A stretch of 64,000 bases of DNA from the NCBI GenBank assembly GCA_037349315.1, contig JBAIAC010000001.1, positions 38,254,001 to 38,318,000 of the forward strand. The letters are read 5' to 3'. Source of the DNA: Chelydra serpentina. Lineage: Eukaryota; Chordata; Testudines; Chelydridae. A program made the position numbers and the translations under genes. Under the pieces are notes generated by a model, which was not told where the DNA came from, searched no databases, and worked only from the letters and a program-made list of their open reading frames with translations. This document shows positions 43,227-54,714 of the stretch, one piece after another. Within the stretch, counting starts at the first letter, position 1. Every line of letters begins with the position of its first letter.

Positions 43227-44880
43227 TCTTAAAAGATTGGATGTTTTTTAGTTTTGATGGTGGCGAAGGAACAAAGGGGACCCACAGGGAGATTGTGAGG
43301 AGGCCGGGGCAGGGAGATGAGACGATCTTGTGGAGAGAGCACATTTCTGCCCTCCCCCGTGTCAGCTTGCAGTCTACAGCACTACGGTGACCAACATTTT
43401 AGTTTTTGCTTTTAAAAGAGAGTGTTAGTTTTGCTCACTATTGTATATAGTATAATATAACATACTGTGTTTGCGAAAAAGACTTACACAGAAACATTAA
43501 AATACCATTGTGAGCCTGATTATCCATTTACACCACTGCCTAGTGAGGCTAAGTGGATGTAAAAGCGCTTCTCCAGCGGATGCTCCTCTTCTCTTCCTTC
43601 CTTGGCGCCGGTCCTGACAGCGGGTGCACATAAATGCCCCGGCGGGCACCACGTTGGGGACCACTGCTCTAGTAGATACTAAGCCATATTTGAAGGCAGA
43701 GGGAAAGGAGCTGGAGGAGAAAGTGACTGGTGATTAGTGAGGGGGAGGACACGTTACAGAGAGTGTGAGAAGTTAGGAGTGACCCAGTGCTATCTGTAGG
43801 CCAGTTTCTGATAACCTTACCACACGCAGTAGCACCTTACTCCACAGGTAGTTCCACTGAAGTCAATAGGAGTATTCATGGAGTAAGGCGATATTCAGCT
43901 TGAGTCAGGGTATCCGAATTTGGCCCTGAGTGCATACACTGTATTGCTGTAGTATCTAGAGGATGAAAGATAGTGGAGCAAGATAATCGGAGACCACAAT
44001 GAAATAGGAAAAAGGTAGGTGAGGAGAGGCTGGGGAGCAAGGGAGGACAGAGAAGGGTGGGCTGAGAGTAGTAACCAATCGGCTTGCTGAGTGACATTTC
44101 AACCAAATGCAAAAAGTTAAAGCATTTGATTACTTGATCTGACATTCCTGTGATTTTAAAGGTCCGCCATACCAGGGGACAATTGTCTACCAATAATTTC
44201 TGTGCTGATCACTCTTGCGATTCTCCATGGGGATTCAGCAGCTTCTGGAGCTATAGAATTCTGATTTGAGATTTTGAGGATCTCTGGGAATTCTCACATG
44301 GAGAATTCAATAATTCTATTTTTTTATACTATAGAGTGCAATAGTTAATAAGCAATAACTGAACAAAAAGCTTTAATGTTGCATTTAATTGAGGAGACCA
44401 ATATTTTAGGAATATTCTTTGGATAGTTCCCTTAACTGTCAAATGAATGACATTTTGTACTTTATTAGAATATTAAAGTATTTTAAAAAAGCAAACTAAG
44501 ACATAAATAATTGTTAGTCTGTTGGATTGAATTTAAAAACTACTTTTATGTTCTGTTACAAATATAGTCTCTTCCTGAATTAGAATATAAATACTTGATG
44601 TAAAATAAAAATACAAAATATTTTCCAAATGTTGATAAATGACCTTCAGTTAACAGAACCTTGAAAGGATTCTATTTTTTTTTTAAAAAGTAAAAGAAAT
44701 CTAATAATTTATGTTAATAAAATTTGTAGCTCAGTTAAGTTCATTATTTTCACTTCCAAACCTACTAAGGACTTAATTCTTTTGAGTTTATGAAATGTCT
44801 AATCCTGTTTAAATATCTTTTTGCATATTCTATATATGTATTGTGCCATAGAATAAAGACCTCTATAAATTAAAATAGCA
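43227..44880. other. 1.65 kb, mostly unrecognised
   Basis: A possible hAT terminus lies at about 43640-43670 ('ccacgttggggaccactgctctag'). A phrase of old repeat debris lies at about 43840-43925. The rest is AT-rich. Confidence 0.4.
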
Positions 44881-44884
44881 CCAC

Positions 44885-45065
44885 AGAAATTGTCATGGTC
44901 TATCAGAGCAGGTCCCTCTAGTTCAGTATCCTGTCTGACAGTGGACAATAGGAGCTGCCTTGAAGGAAGGTGGAAGAAACTTAGCAATAGAAAGTTATAG
45001 AATAATCTTCCAACAGAGAAAGTTTCTCCCTAAGCCCATCAGTTAGAGGTTGGTTTATGGCCTGA
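44885..45065 (-). mobile_element. CR1-like LINE 3' fragment
   Basis: 'ggtctatcagagcaggtccctctagttcagtatcctgtctgacagtgg' and 'caacagagaaagtttctccctaa' follow a known CR1-type 3' region read on the minus strand. Old and without an open frame. Confidence 0.45.
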
Positions 45066-45214
45066 TACTTAGGGGAATTTTAAAAACGTACAAGAAAATA
45101 AATGAATTCTGCATCTGAATTGAAGCAAAGAGGATTGTCTGGATATTAGACAATAATGTACAGGACCAAATCTTATAGTCCTTACTTAGGGCCTGAACTC
45201 CTCCAGTGAGGAGG

Positions 45215-45300
45215 AGGAGATGATGATGATTATTTATTTGTATTATCGTAGCATTTAGGAGTCCTAGTCATGAACCCTGCTATGCTAGGCTCTGGTATGT
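45215..45300 (-). mobile_element. Ancient SINE tail
   Basis: 'gatgattatttatttgtattatcgtagcatttaggagtcctag' followed by 'gctatgctaggctctgg' matches the MIR-like SINE tail on the minus strand. Confidence 0.5.
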
Positions 45301-48300
45301 TGAACACACTTGGTTCCCTTTGAGTATTATGGGAACTGAGGGCATTAAATATCTCCCTGGAGGTGCTCAGCACTTTGCAGAGTCGGGCCCTGAGCCCTCA
45401 TGCAGGCAAAACTCCAAAAATGTCAGTGGTCTCATAAAGGGCTGAATAAAGACTCCGGGATTTATCTTTTTATGCCTCAAGAAGTTGCTGCCTTGAATCC
45501 AGAAGACGCAAAATATAGAGATAATGGCATGAAGGTATCCACTTTAAGGGACTAATCATTAGTGCAAGAAAATGATTGCATGTCATCAGGTGTTGAATGA
45601 ACTGGGTTCTCTTTCAATTGGAAGATAATAAATCACCACTTATTAAACCAGGTCTAAAATACTTAAGAAATTCTAAGCCTAGAATACATGCTGCAGTGTG
45701 CACAATACATTTTACATGAAGCCATACCTGATGCTGTACAATTTGTATTGGTAGAAGGCATGTCTAAGGCTTAGAAGGGTTTCCACTGGACCATTCACTA
45801 CTTCTTTTAGGGCACAATCTGTGTCATGCTTTTCATTATTAATATAAAAAAGGAGCACGTATTCTTGGGAAGTGCCCTTCAGCTGTTCCAAATGACTGTG
45901 ATCAACAGCTTGAAGACCCTAATTGCAGCCTATTAGGAATAATGAGATTTGCATTGTAGAAAGCCAGAGAATTACTAGGATAAAAGAAGAAAATTCACAA
46001 CATGAAAGGTTAATACAAACATATACTGCCTGCAAGTGCAAAGGACACATAAATTGGTGGCTCATTACTGCAGACTGACCCATGGGTAAAAGTGTCATCC
46101 AGTTCAGAGGCTTTCCCAGGAAGTTTGGCTACAAAAGTTACAAAACATAAGGACATGCTTGTGAAAACTGCTAAACTAATGAGAGCTGAAAGTTGTTTGA
46201 AATATCCCGATGACCTCGCAGATGGGATGCTTATTAAGGTATCTGCATCAGGCTCCTTTTTTGTCTAACAGACTGTTGCAAAGCTTTGCCGAGGCGTAGC
46301 CAACAGTCCGTGAAGGTGTCTCCATGCTTTCTGACATAGCAAGGGCATTTTTGAGTGAATTCAAAATCAAAACCAACATGCATATCCAATTTTTGTTTGC
46401 GGGCATGTTTGTGAAATAGCGCAAGCGAGGCAGTCAACTATGATTACTTCATCAACATGGGCTCTGCCGCTACCTACGTGACTATTTGCTCGAGTGCGCT
46501 GGTAGTGAGCCAACTGCAAATTTAGGTCTTGAAAGTATGAAGAAAGGCGCTTTATGTGTGCGGTTTTATGAAGGCTTCGTAAAGTAATTAAGCTATGTTT
46601 TAACAAAAGGCTAGCCATTTTGATGAGGCATGACATAATTAAAATATTATTTTAAAAATAAATGAGTGTTCTTTTTCACCTTAAAATATGTTTTGAGGGA
46701 TATGGAAGAACAAAAATATAATTTTGTTTCTTCTAGTATACATTAAAAGTGACAGGAATCACAGGCATTGGAATAAGACAAGAATAAAATATAAGAAAGC
46801 TATCTAGGTTCATATGTGGCCCTCATCACTATAATAGCCAAGTGCCTCTCACAAGTAAAAAAAAAAAAAGTAACTATCATAGTTCCTTTCCCACTGTCTA
46901 GAAGCAGGCTTGGTTATTTGCGATTTTTTTTTCCGGTCTAATTCAGGATGCCTATCTAAGTATGGAAGTGAGGGTATTATTGCAGGAAAACTTCGGCAAA
47001 GAGGTGAGTGGAATGTATAAAACAAGTTGGAAGAAGTGTGATAGGTTGTATAAAGAGTACGATATGGTGGTTGGGTAAAGGAGGGGAATCACAATTTTGG
47101 CCATGGCTAAAGTGTGGGGAGAGATGGAGAAAGAAAATGAAAGAGAAGAGTGTATGGAGTGCATGGTACAACCTATGAAGGGATGTACTGAGTTTTCTTG
47201 CCAGTGTGGACGGAGTCATGTTATCTCAGTGAGCCCATTTCAGGAACATTCCCACCCTACTAAATTCTGTTTGTTGAACCAACATCTAACAATAATTTAA
47301 GTGCTTTTGGCCATATAGTATTGAGTAAACCCTCTGAAGTAGAGGTCCAGTAGATACAGCTTTTACAGTTCATCCTCCCTCGCATTGATTTCCACAGAAA
47401 TGTGCCTTTCTTTAAAAATATCTGTTCCTGAACATCCACTGAGGTGTGGCATTCACTGAGGAATTCAGTAATGGTCTGATTTTCAGAGGTACTGAGCACT
47501 CCAAAACCCTGTTGAAACAACTGAGCCAGTTTTATTTCAATGCATAAATATGGATTTAGGAGCCTAATTTTAGGCACTCAGGTTGGAAAATTAGACTATA
47601 TAACATTAGGAAAATTACACATGAAAATAAAATGGCAAGCTACTGCTTACAGCTCCAGTCAAGCCTTTCCAATGGGAACACCAGCCAATGAATCCATTGC
47701 ACATTTGCCTTCTACACATCATGCCGGTTGTAGAATGAATGGTTTATTGGCATAAATTAGTCTAATAAATAACCTATGGTAGCAAAATAGTATTACACCA
47801 ATGGCCTAAGCTGGTGTAAATGATCATAGCTCCATTAACTTCAATTCACACCAGCTGAGGCCTCTGTGTCTATATTGTATATTCAGCTGGGGTATAATCA
47901 AAAATTTGGTAAATTTTAGATTTCATAGACACATTCCATATTTCCCCAAACAGAGCGTCATTACAAAAGGTTAATATAACTATGCTCTAACACATATCAC
48001 TGACATATAAATGCCTTGATTCTTACAAGCAACCATAATAGAAATAGGGCTGAGACTTACTGAAACTAAGCAAGGACTTACATAGTAAAAGAAAAAGCAA
48101 GTGCATGTTCCCTATGGAAAATCAATGAGTAAAACGAATAAATATTCACCCTTGCCAAAATGTGTAATTGCCAAGTAGTTCCTAGTTGTTCCACTGGGGA
48201 AAAAATCACAATAGACAGTCAGAGTGGGTGTCACTCCAGCCTCCATGTTCAGCCAAGGTTGTGATTCAGCTTTCATAGCCGTGTGCTGAATCCGAACTTC

Positions 48301-48590
48301 TGAACTCAAGACTGTTTTGGGTTTGTTTGCCTGTCCTTGTGCCAATGTCCAGCAGTGATATTCCTTCATTTACACCTTTCAGGGTGCTGTGTTCGGTCAC
48401 TATTCACAGAAATGAACAGGAAAATGACATACTGTGCCGGGCCAAATTCTACACTCAGTTACAGAGGTAAATCCAGAGTAATTCTGCTGAAGTCTACTCT
48501 GGATTTATTCCAGTGTAAATAAGAGCAGAATTTGACTCGCTTTACTTATATGATGCAGATGGCAGATTAGTGTTAACATAACAAATGTTT
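45301..48590. other. 3.3 kb without recognised gene; one unusual minus-strand ORF pair
   Basis: Mostly AT-rich. The stretch 46234-46636 is richer in CpG and opens overlapping minus-strand frames of 67 and 89 codons that I do not recognise. An A run lies at 46857-46869. Old repeat debris lies at about 47795-47870. Confidence 0.4.
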
Positions 48591-48599
48591 CTAAAGATG

Positions 48600-49180
48600 A
48601 AAAGCACAGTGGGCCAAATCTGGCATATGCCTAGCACCTATGATTTGCATTCATGCCAGTCGGAGATGCAAGTCTCAAGTCTACCACAGACCATCTGTGT
48701 GATCATAGGCAAGTCATTTCATTGTGCTTCAATTCCCATCTGTGATCATAGTTTTGTTGTTTGTCTTGTCTATTTAGATTGTACACTTTTTTGGGACAGG
48801 GACTGTCCCTGAGGGTATGTCTACACTGCAACTAGGTACCCACAGCTGGCCCAAGCCAGCCAACTCGGGCTCATGGGGCTTGGGCTGTTTCATTGCTGTG
48901 TAGATTTATGGCCTTGAACTGGAGGCCAAACGCTGGGATCCTCTCACTTCACAGGGTTCTAGAACCAAGGCTCCAGCCTGAGGCCGGAAGTCTACACAGC
49001 AATGAAACAGCCCTGCAGCCCAAACTCCAAAAGCCCAAGTTGGCTAGCTGGGGCCAGCTGTGGGTGTCCAGTTGCTGTGTAGACATACCCCTACTGTATG
49101 CCTGGAGAGCGCTTAGCAAAATGGGGCCTGATTTCAGCTGGGGTCTCTAGGTGCTACTGGAGTATAAATAATCACAATAA
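48600..49180 (+). mobile_element. MIR/CORE-like SINE split by a palindromic MITE
   Basis: SINE sequence at 48600-48811 ('gtgtgatcataggcaagtcatttc' through 'tttgggacagggactgtccct') is interrupted. It resumes at 49091 with 'ctgtatgcctggagagcgcttagcaaaatggggcc' and 'ctaggtgctactggagtat'. The two halves are consecutive parts of the family, so the MITE inserted later. Confidence 0.65.
48812..49090. mobile_element. Long palindromic GTCTACAC-type MITE
   Basis: 'gggtatgtctacactgcaac' at the left faces 'gttgctgtgtagacatacccc' at the right. The inverted similarity continues inward through 'cccacagctggcccaagccagccaac' and 'ggctgtttcattgctgtgtaga', so most of the 279 bp can fold on itself. The flanking 3-mers TGA and CTA do not match exactly, so a target duplication is not proven. 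Confidence 0.7.
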
Positions 49181-50493
49181 ATAATCGATCAAAGAAAAGA
49201 AGCAGTAAGAACTGCATTTTCACTTCATATTACTTATATAATGAGAACAGCATCTCAGAATCAAAACTAAATTAAGGTTATTAAGATATGAACTACAAAG
49301 AAATGCAATCATTAGCACAGGATTATATGGAATTTAATCAAAATATTAACACTTGCCCCTAAATTCATCCCTGGTGTAAGCAGACACAACACCACTAAAG
49401 TTTGTAGAGTTCCATGGCGGTTCCTTTGCTGGGGAGAGTGGAGAAAGAATATAAATATATGACAGTTCTGGAGATGCCAAAACTGTTGGGAAATCAACTA
49501 CACTAATTTACACCAACTAAGGACCCTGCTCTCTCTCTGTATTTGCTTCAAAAGTGGTGTGGTTGGGGTTTGTGTTTTTTTTGCATAGTGCAAACAAAAA
49601 AGAGGAGAGGTGGCCTTTCTAAAATGTTACGTTTTCCTTCACTCCAGGAAGCTAAATATGAATCAGGCCAAATAAAAAGTTAGGTTTTGTTTGAGATTTT
49701 TTGTGTGTGTGGCTAGGTGCTGTTTGAAGTATACATCTGCATGAGACAGATCACAGTCCCATGGGCTGTTCGAGGGGCCCAGGAAGGGGACATATAGGCA
49801 GACTTTTACTGAGCCAACTTGTATGCTCCTATTTGGAACTAAAAGTAACTTGATAGGACAGGCTGGATTCAGGAGGCAGGATAAAATGGCAGAAGCAGCA
49901 GAAATCAGCTAGACCTCAATTAGGCAACCAGCAGCAAGTTTCGTGTCTCAAACTGGCATATCAAGTCCCAGTTGTGTAGCACAGAATGATTAATTTTGAG
50001 AACAACAACCTTCTTCACAATCCCACAATGGTAAGGATGCTGGGTTTCTATTCAGATGTAATCACAGCGTGATGGCTGAGTTGTTTTCTTAACCCTAACA
50101 AGATCCGTCATTAAAAGTTACTGGAGCCTGACTTTTCTTCATTCTCTCTGTCACCCTTAACCAAGGCTGTGGGTCAGATTTTCTTTGAGGACAGCTGAGC
50201 TACTGCTCTACTGCCTTTGTTCCTTTTTTGCTGGATAATGATGATAGGCAGTTCCAGAGTTGAGTAGTGGACTTGTTCTTTCAGAGCATAGAAAAACCTG
50301 ATGAACCATGGCATTCAGAAAGGGTAATCTATAAGCATAGCCAGTAACAATCCTCCACCATATTTACTTTCTGTCCATGAAAATTAAAGATGGAAACAAA
50401 AAATGCTACTTTGGCCAACAAACCTCATACCAAGAGAAAATTAGAGCAATTAGAAATAATGAGATGTTTGGTTAAAAAATGTTTAAGTTCTTG
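49181..50493. other. 1.3 kb without recognised feature
   Basis: No gene or repeat family recognised. Confidence 0.4.
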
Positions 50494-50504
50494 TTTAAAA
50501 AGTT

Positions 50505-50662
50505 GTGTGGCCATGTTGGTTCCAGGATATTAGAGAAAAGGCGGATAAGGTAATATTTTTTACTAGACCAGCTTCTGTTGGTCAGAGAGAGAGAGAGCTT
50601 GTTTCTTTCACCAACAGATAAGGTGATCCAATAAAAGCTTATTACCTCACCCACCTTGTCTC
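50505..50662 (-). mobile_element. Foldback retroposon of a second family, 11-bp TSD
   Basis: It is flanked by TTTAAAAAGTT at 50494-50504 and 50663-50673. The left part, read on the minus strand, ends in 'ctctaatatcctggaaccaacatggcc'. The right part is an inverted partial copy ('caccaacagataaggtgatccaataaaagc', then 'ttacctcacccaccttgtctc'). The arms are only about 70% alike by eye, so this copy is older than the one at 31450. An (AG)n run lies at the tip (50586-50597). The family is the one seen at 19929 and 24362. Confidence 0.65.
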
Positions 50663-50673
50663 TTTAAAAAGTT

Positions 50674-51050
50674 TGACATTTTAATAACCTAACTAGCAAT
50701 AGGGTGACTTTTGCTAGGGAAATTTGTCCCATTACTGTCTACACTCATTCACAAGTTAGAGCTATTTTAAGGTGTTTTTAAATTATTAATATAAGCATTT
50801 ATTTCAGAAGTTAGACTACATACCTGCTACCAGTACTCTCTCTCCAGGTTCCAAGCCCCCTTCACCATACTGAGTGCCAACAGCTTTTTCTTGTGTATGC
50901 ATTTTTATGTAAGTCAGAAATCTACTAAGTTAAGGATACAAGACTTGAGCCAGTGGAAAGCTCCAGTGGGCATTGTATTGGGCCTATAACTGGTATTGTA
51001 GCATAAGTTGAAAGCAAAAATAATAATTCCTGTGTAGAGATTCCCAGCGT
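50674..51050. other. No recognised feature
   Basis: AT-rich, unrecognised. Confidence 0.4.
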
Positions 51051-51051
51051 C

Positions 51052-51322
51052 TAAGGGCTGGTCCACACTAACCCCCCGGTTCGAACTAAGATACGCAGCT
51101 TCAGCTACGTGAATAACGTAGCTGAAGTCGAAGTATCCTAGTTCGAACTAAACAGCACTTACCGCGGGTCCACACGCGGCAGGCAGGCTCCCCCGTCGAC
51201 TCCGCTTACTCCTCGCGCGGAGCAGGAGTACCGGTGTCGATGGCGAGCACTTCCGGGATCGATTTATCGCGTCTAGACGAGACGCGATAAATCGATCCCA
51301 GAAGATCGATTACTACCCACCG
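51052..51322. mobile_element. Palindrome-rich MITE, right end truncated
   Basis: The left end is 'ctaagggctggtccacactaa'. Internal hairpins include 'ttcagctacgtgaataacgtagctgaa', an inverted pair of 'gttcgaacta' and the perfect hairpin at 51255-51299. CpG content is high relative to its surroundings. The right terminus expected as an inverted copy of the left one is not found. Confidence 0.6.
51255..51299. repeat. Perfect 20-bp-arm hairpin
   Basis: GGGATCGATTTATCGCGTCT (51255-51274) and its exact reverse complement (51280-51299) flank a five-base loop, inside the MITE. Confidence 0.9.
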
Positions 51323-51709
51323 AAAGAGTGACATTTTTACTGGGAGGAAACAAATATTCTTGAAAAGCAAAGACAACTCAGTCAGGAGCTGCTGCCATGG
51401 ACCCTTCCCCCCACTTCAGGATTTTGCAGCTGTTGTGCAGTCTCCAGTGATCAAATTGCATATCAACAATTAGTCAGGTCAGGCTGCAGTTTGGGAGTAA
51501 TTCTGGACTTTCCTGTTGCAGAAGAAAAGGTATTTTAGGACTTCGCTCAGAGAGAATTGAACTGTGAGACTGCATGGTGCCCTGTCTAGCCCTCTACCCA
51601 ATATATCACGATGAGCTACGCACCGCGAGGCACTCAGACATTAGAAGTGGCTGCCATAGAATATGTATTTGTTTTACTCCATGACCCACAAAATGCATTA
51701 GGGGCCGTA
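51323..51709. other. No recognised feature
   Basis: Unrecognised, short frames only. Confidence 0.4.
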
Positions 51710-51717
51710 ACTGGGGC

Positions 51718-51896
51718 CAGGGCCATCCTTGAGTGAGGTGGGGCCCGCGATGGAAGTAATGAATCTGTCACTTCTGAGACTGACCCGTCACTTCTGGGAC
51801 CAACCACGCTGGCCAATCGCACCAGCCCACGGGGCTACCCAAAGCGCGGGGCCTGGAGCGATTGCCCCAATTCGCCTTACCCAAGGGATGGCTCTG
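51718..51896. mobile_element. Short hAT element, 179 bp, with 8-bp TSD
   Basis: The termini are CAGGGCCATCCTTGAG and, inverted, CAGAGCCATCCCTTGG. A perfect 8-bp direct repeat ACTGGGGC flanks it at 51710-51717 and 51897-51904. The left terminus resembles that of the 2.07-kb hAT at 41147, so it may be a deletion derivative of that family. Confidence 0.9.
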
Positions 51897-51904
51897 ACTG
51901 GGGC

Positions 51905-52676
51905 TGACTGGAAAACAACAATTCTGTTTTGCAAAAATTTGTAAGGTTTTGAAGTTCGTTTTCATGCCAATGCAGAAGGAAAATGAGGCCTTTTGAAATC
52001 TGTTGTGAAAAAACACGAGAGACAGAGACTCCAGAATAACCAGTAGTTGGGACAGTCTCCTCGGATGTGAGACACACCAGCTCAAGTCCCTGAACTGAAT
52101 CAGCCAGCATAGGGACTGGGTCCCCAGGCTCCTAGAGTTAGAGAGTCAGTCTGTTTCTGACTCAGTGAATATTGATACCAAGTGGAACAGTTCCAACAGG
52201 AGAGACTGGCAGTGTCTGAATCCAACATTCTCGCCTTTTAGTCTGATTGTATTAAGCAAATGGTCAGAGGTTACCTTGGAGCTCATAGTTAAGCTCATAG
52301 TTTTCATGTCCTGGCCACTTGGAGCTTCACACCATCAGTGGAACTAACCCTTGGATCTAGAGCAGGGTGGGAATTTTTTGAAGAAAGGCGTTTTCGTTGC
52401 TGATTTGTTGAAACTGAAACTGTTCATGGGAAAAGAATGGTTGCGACAAATTTCCTGCTTCAACAAAAAATATTTTCAAAATTATCGAAAGACATCTCCC
52501 CCACACACTTCCAACATTCTAATTCTAACATTCTAAACAAAGAAGTTCTAATTTTTTTGAGTTGATACAACTTCGTTTTGAAATTTAAATTGTTATAGTA
52601 AAAACAAACATTTTTTACATTCACTTTCCTGCTTTACAATGAAGCCCATCATGTCTAAACTCCGGAATCCTTCTAA
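51905..52676. other. No recognised feature
   Basis: Unrecognised. Frames of up to 105 codons without a domain run into this interval from the hAT element. Confidence 0.4.
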
Positions 52677-52684
52677 ACTCCAGG

Positions 52685-52847
52685 CAATGTTCCCTCTAAT
52701 TTTTGAAAGGCCGTGTGTGCAAAACATTTCTTCTGTGCAAATTGTTGTGCTTCTGTGCAAATTTTTGTGCATGCGGTGTTTCGCCATGTGCATGGGGTTT
52801 AGGATCTGTGTGCGTCTGCACACGCAGACAGCTTAGAGGGAACAGTG
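52685..52847. mobile_element. Short hAT element, 163 bp, with 8-bp TSD
   Basis: The termini CAATGTTCCCTCTAA and, inverted, CACTGTTCCCTCTAA differ at one position. The 8-bp direct repeat ACTCCAGG flanks it at 52677-52684 and 52848-52855. The interior holds repeated 'tctgtgcaaattttg' phrases. Confidence 0.9.
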
Positions 52848-52855
52848 ACTCCAGG

Positions 52856-53895
52856 TGTCTAAACTCCAGAATCCTTCACTTCTCTAGCTGGCCTGAAATC
52901 CATTCCAGACATAATCAAGGGATCTTCAGAAGGTGATAAATGCCTTACCATAGCCTACTATAAAGGTTAATCCTCTTATACAAAGTAACTCTTGGAAAGG
53001 TCCGATCAGGTTATGATCTAATAAGGCTAACTTTAATGCCTATAGGGCCTGTGCCAATGGTCATTGGGGGTCTGTCTGTCAACTTCATTGAATTCACTGG
53101 GTTTTTAATCAGATTCATGAAAGAGGAACCAGTTTATCTTGTATTGAAAAGCAGCTACCTCTGTGGAGGAAGGTGATAGTTGTGCAGCGTTAACATAAGG
53201 TGTTGAAAAACTGTTGAGGACAGGTATTTAAGAAAGCGTACTATATTCAAAGGGGGTATGGGTAGGCAGATTGTAGCTTCTTACATTGGCATCTGGCCAG
53301 GAGACTGGGACTAGGATTTTTGAGCACGAGAGTGGTGGTCAGTAGCATCATTTTCCATCTCTTCCAAAAAGCTGCGTGTCTAGCAGCACTCTGCTGGGAC
53401 ACTGGTTCCAGACTGACTCAAACAGACCGTGCCTCCTCCTAAAACATCCACAGTACTCCCAACAGCACATTGTTTTCTTTAGAGGTCACTTATCCAAGTG
53501 CCAACCAACCCCGACGCTGCTTATCTTGTGAAATCTTACAACAGTACACTACTCTATGGATGCAGATGGCATGTAATTGCTTTTCCACTGCTAAATATAT
53601 GCACCTCTGTCTGAGGTTGTTCATTAATAAAAAATAAGCAGATGATGCTATAATCAGTGTGTATCTGCTGCTAACTCACCCTGTCTCTCCCATGCTCTCT
53701 TCATATAACTCTGCCTGCTTCTACCCTGTATTACTGCAAACTGCTGGTAGTTTGTTAGAAGAGAGAATGGGGGTGGAGGTGGGAAAGGAGGCAAGAGAAA
53801 GCACATGCTCAGAGAAGGAAGAAAGCTAATTTGGTGTTATGGATTAGGAGCCAATACTAGATAAATAAATTTCCCCGAGTAGAGTGTGTTTATAA
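52856..53895. other. 1 kb without recognised feature
   Basis: Unrecognised. Confidence 0.4.
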
Positions 53896-54013
53896 GTGTT
53901 TGTGATGGGGCTTCCCTGCCCCGCACTAGCCCAGGCAAGGGCAGGCCTGTGGTATTGACAGCTGAAGTCCCGCCTCCCCGGCAGGACTGGGCATGCTCCA
54001 AATGCTCTGCTAG

Positions 54014-54020
54014 TATAAAA
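54014..54020 (+). promoter_or_regulatory. TATA box of the LTR-like unit
   Basis: TATAAAA followed by a G-rich stretch, 113 bp into the unit. It is preceded by GC-rich sequence with a CCCGCCTCCCC box at about 53969-53979. Confidence 0.5.
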
Positions 54021-54444
54021 GGGGGAAGCCCAGCTCATTCTGGGCTGGCAGCCATGGAGGGAGGACCTGTCTGGGAAGCTCTTGCGGAGGACCAGCCACA
54101 GCCCCTGTCTGCGCCGGGAATCAGATCCTCCCCAGGCCCCCTTGAATCTCAACGACTGGAGAAGTCCGAGGAGGCGGCCGGCTCAACTACCCACAGGGAG
54201 GCTGAAGGTTCGTGGGAGACCCCGACGCAGAGCCAGGTAGGAAGTGACCCAGGGAGGGTGACGGAGTGCTATCTCCCACCCGGGAAACCTCAGAGTGTTT
54301 CGGTAGGACCCCCCCAACTGAGTCAGTGGCAAGGTGCTACGCCACTGTTAGGGCCCTGGGTCGGGGCCTGGTGGAGTTGGGTGGGCCCGGGCCCCCCTAC
54401 CGGGGCAGCCAAACTCCTTGGTGGGTGTCCCCTCCCCCCCATTG

Positions 54445-54609
54445 GACTCTGGCCACACTGCCCTGTACTGCAGGGCTGCCCTATGGACTCTGGCCGCTAG
54501 GCCACACTGCCCTGTACTGCAGGGCTGCTTTATGGACTTTGGCCGCTAGGCCAAACTGCCCTGTACCGAGGGGCTGCTTTAGAGACTGTAACCATTAGGC
54601 CGTACTGCC
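54445..54609 (+). repeat. 49-bp minisatellite
   Basis: Units start GACTCTGGCC or variants at 54445, 54486, 54535 and 54584. The first unit is 41 bp (lacking the 8-base 'gctaggcc' block), the next two are 49 bp and the last is partial. Confidence 0.85.
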
Positions 54610-54714
54610 CCGGCCCCGCGTGCGAAAACCCCCACAGTGTTGCTTTATTATTCCAACTGAAAGTGAATGATAGAAAATATGACCAGAGTTATTTTACTAG
54701 CAGCAAAAAAAGGT

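Larger units (their letters stand above)
53901..54636 (+). mobile_element. Solo-LTR-like unit, 736 bp, with 5-bp TSD
   Basis: It starts TGTGATGGGG and ends CCCCCACA (TG...CA, inverted ends). It is flanked by the perfect 5-bp repeat GTGTT at 53896-53900 and 54637-54641. A TATA box TATAAAA lies at 54014-54020. A start codon in fair context at 54053 falls within an open frame (53886-54500) rich in Gly, Pro and Ser. I find no domain in it and doubt that it is a gene. No AATAAA is obvious. The 3' part holds a 49-bp tandem array. The family is unassigned; a terminal-repeat unit of an LTR element is the best fit. Confidence 0.6.

Noticed and set aside
53886..54500. 204-codon protein gene with TATA box
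   Set aside because: The frame lies in a TSD-bounded LTR-like repeat, has no domain and shows repeat-driven composition.
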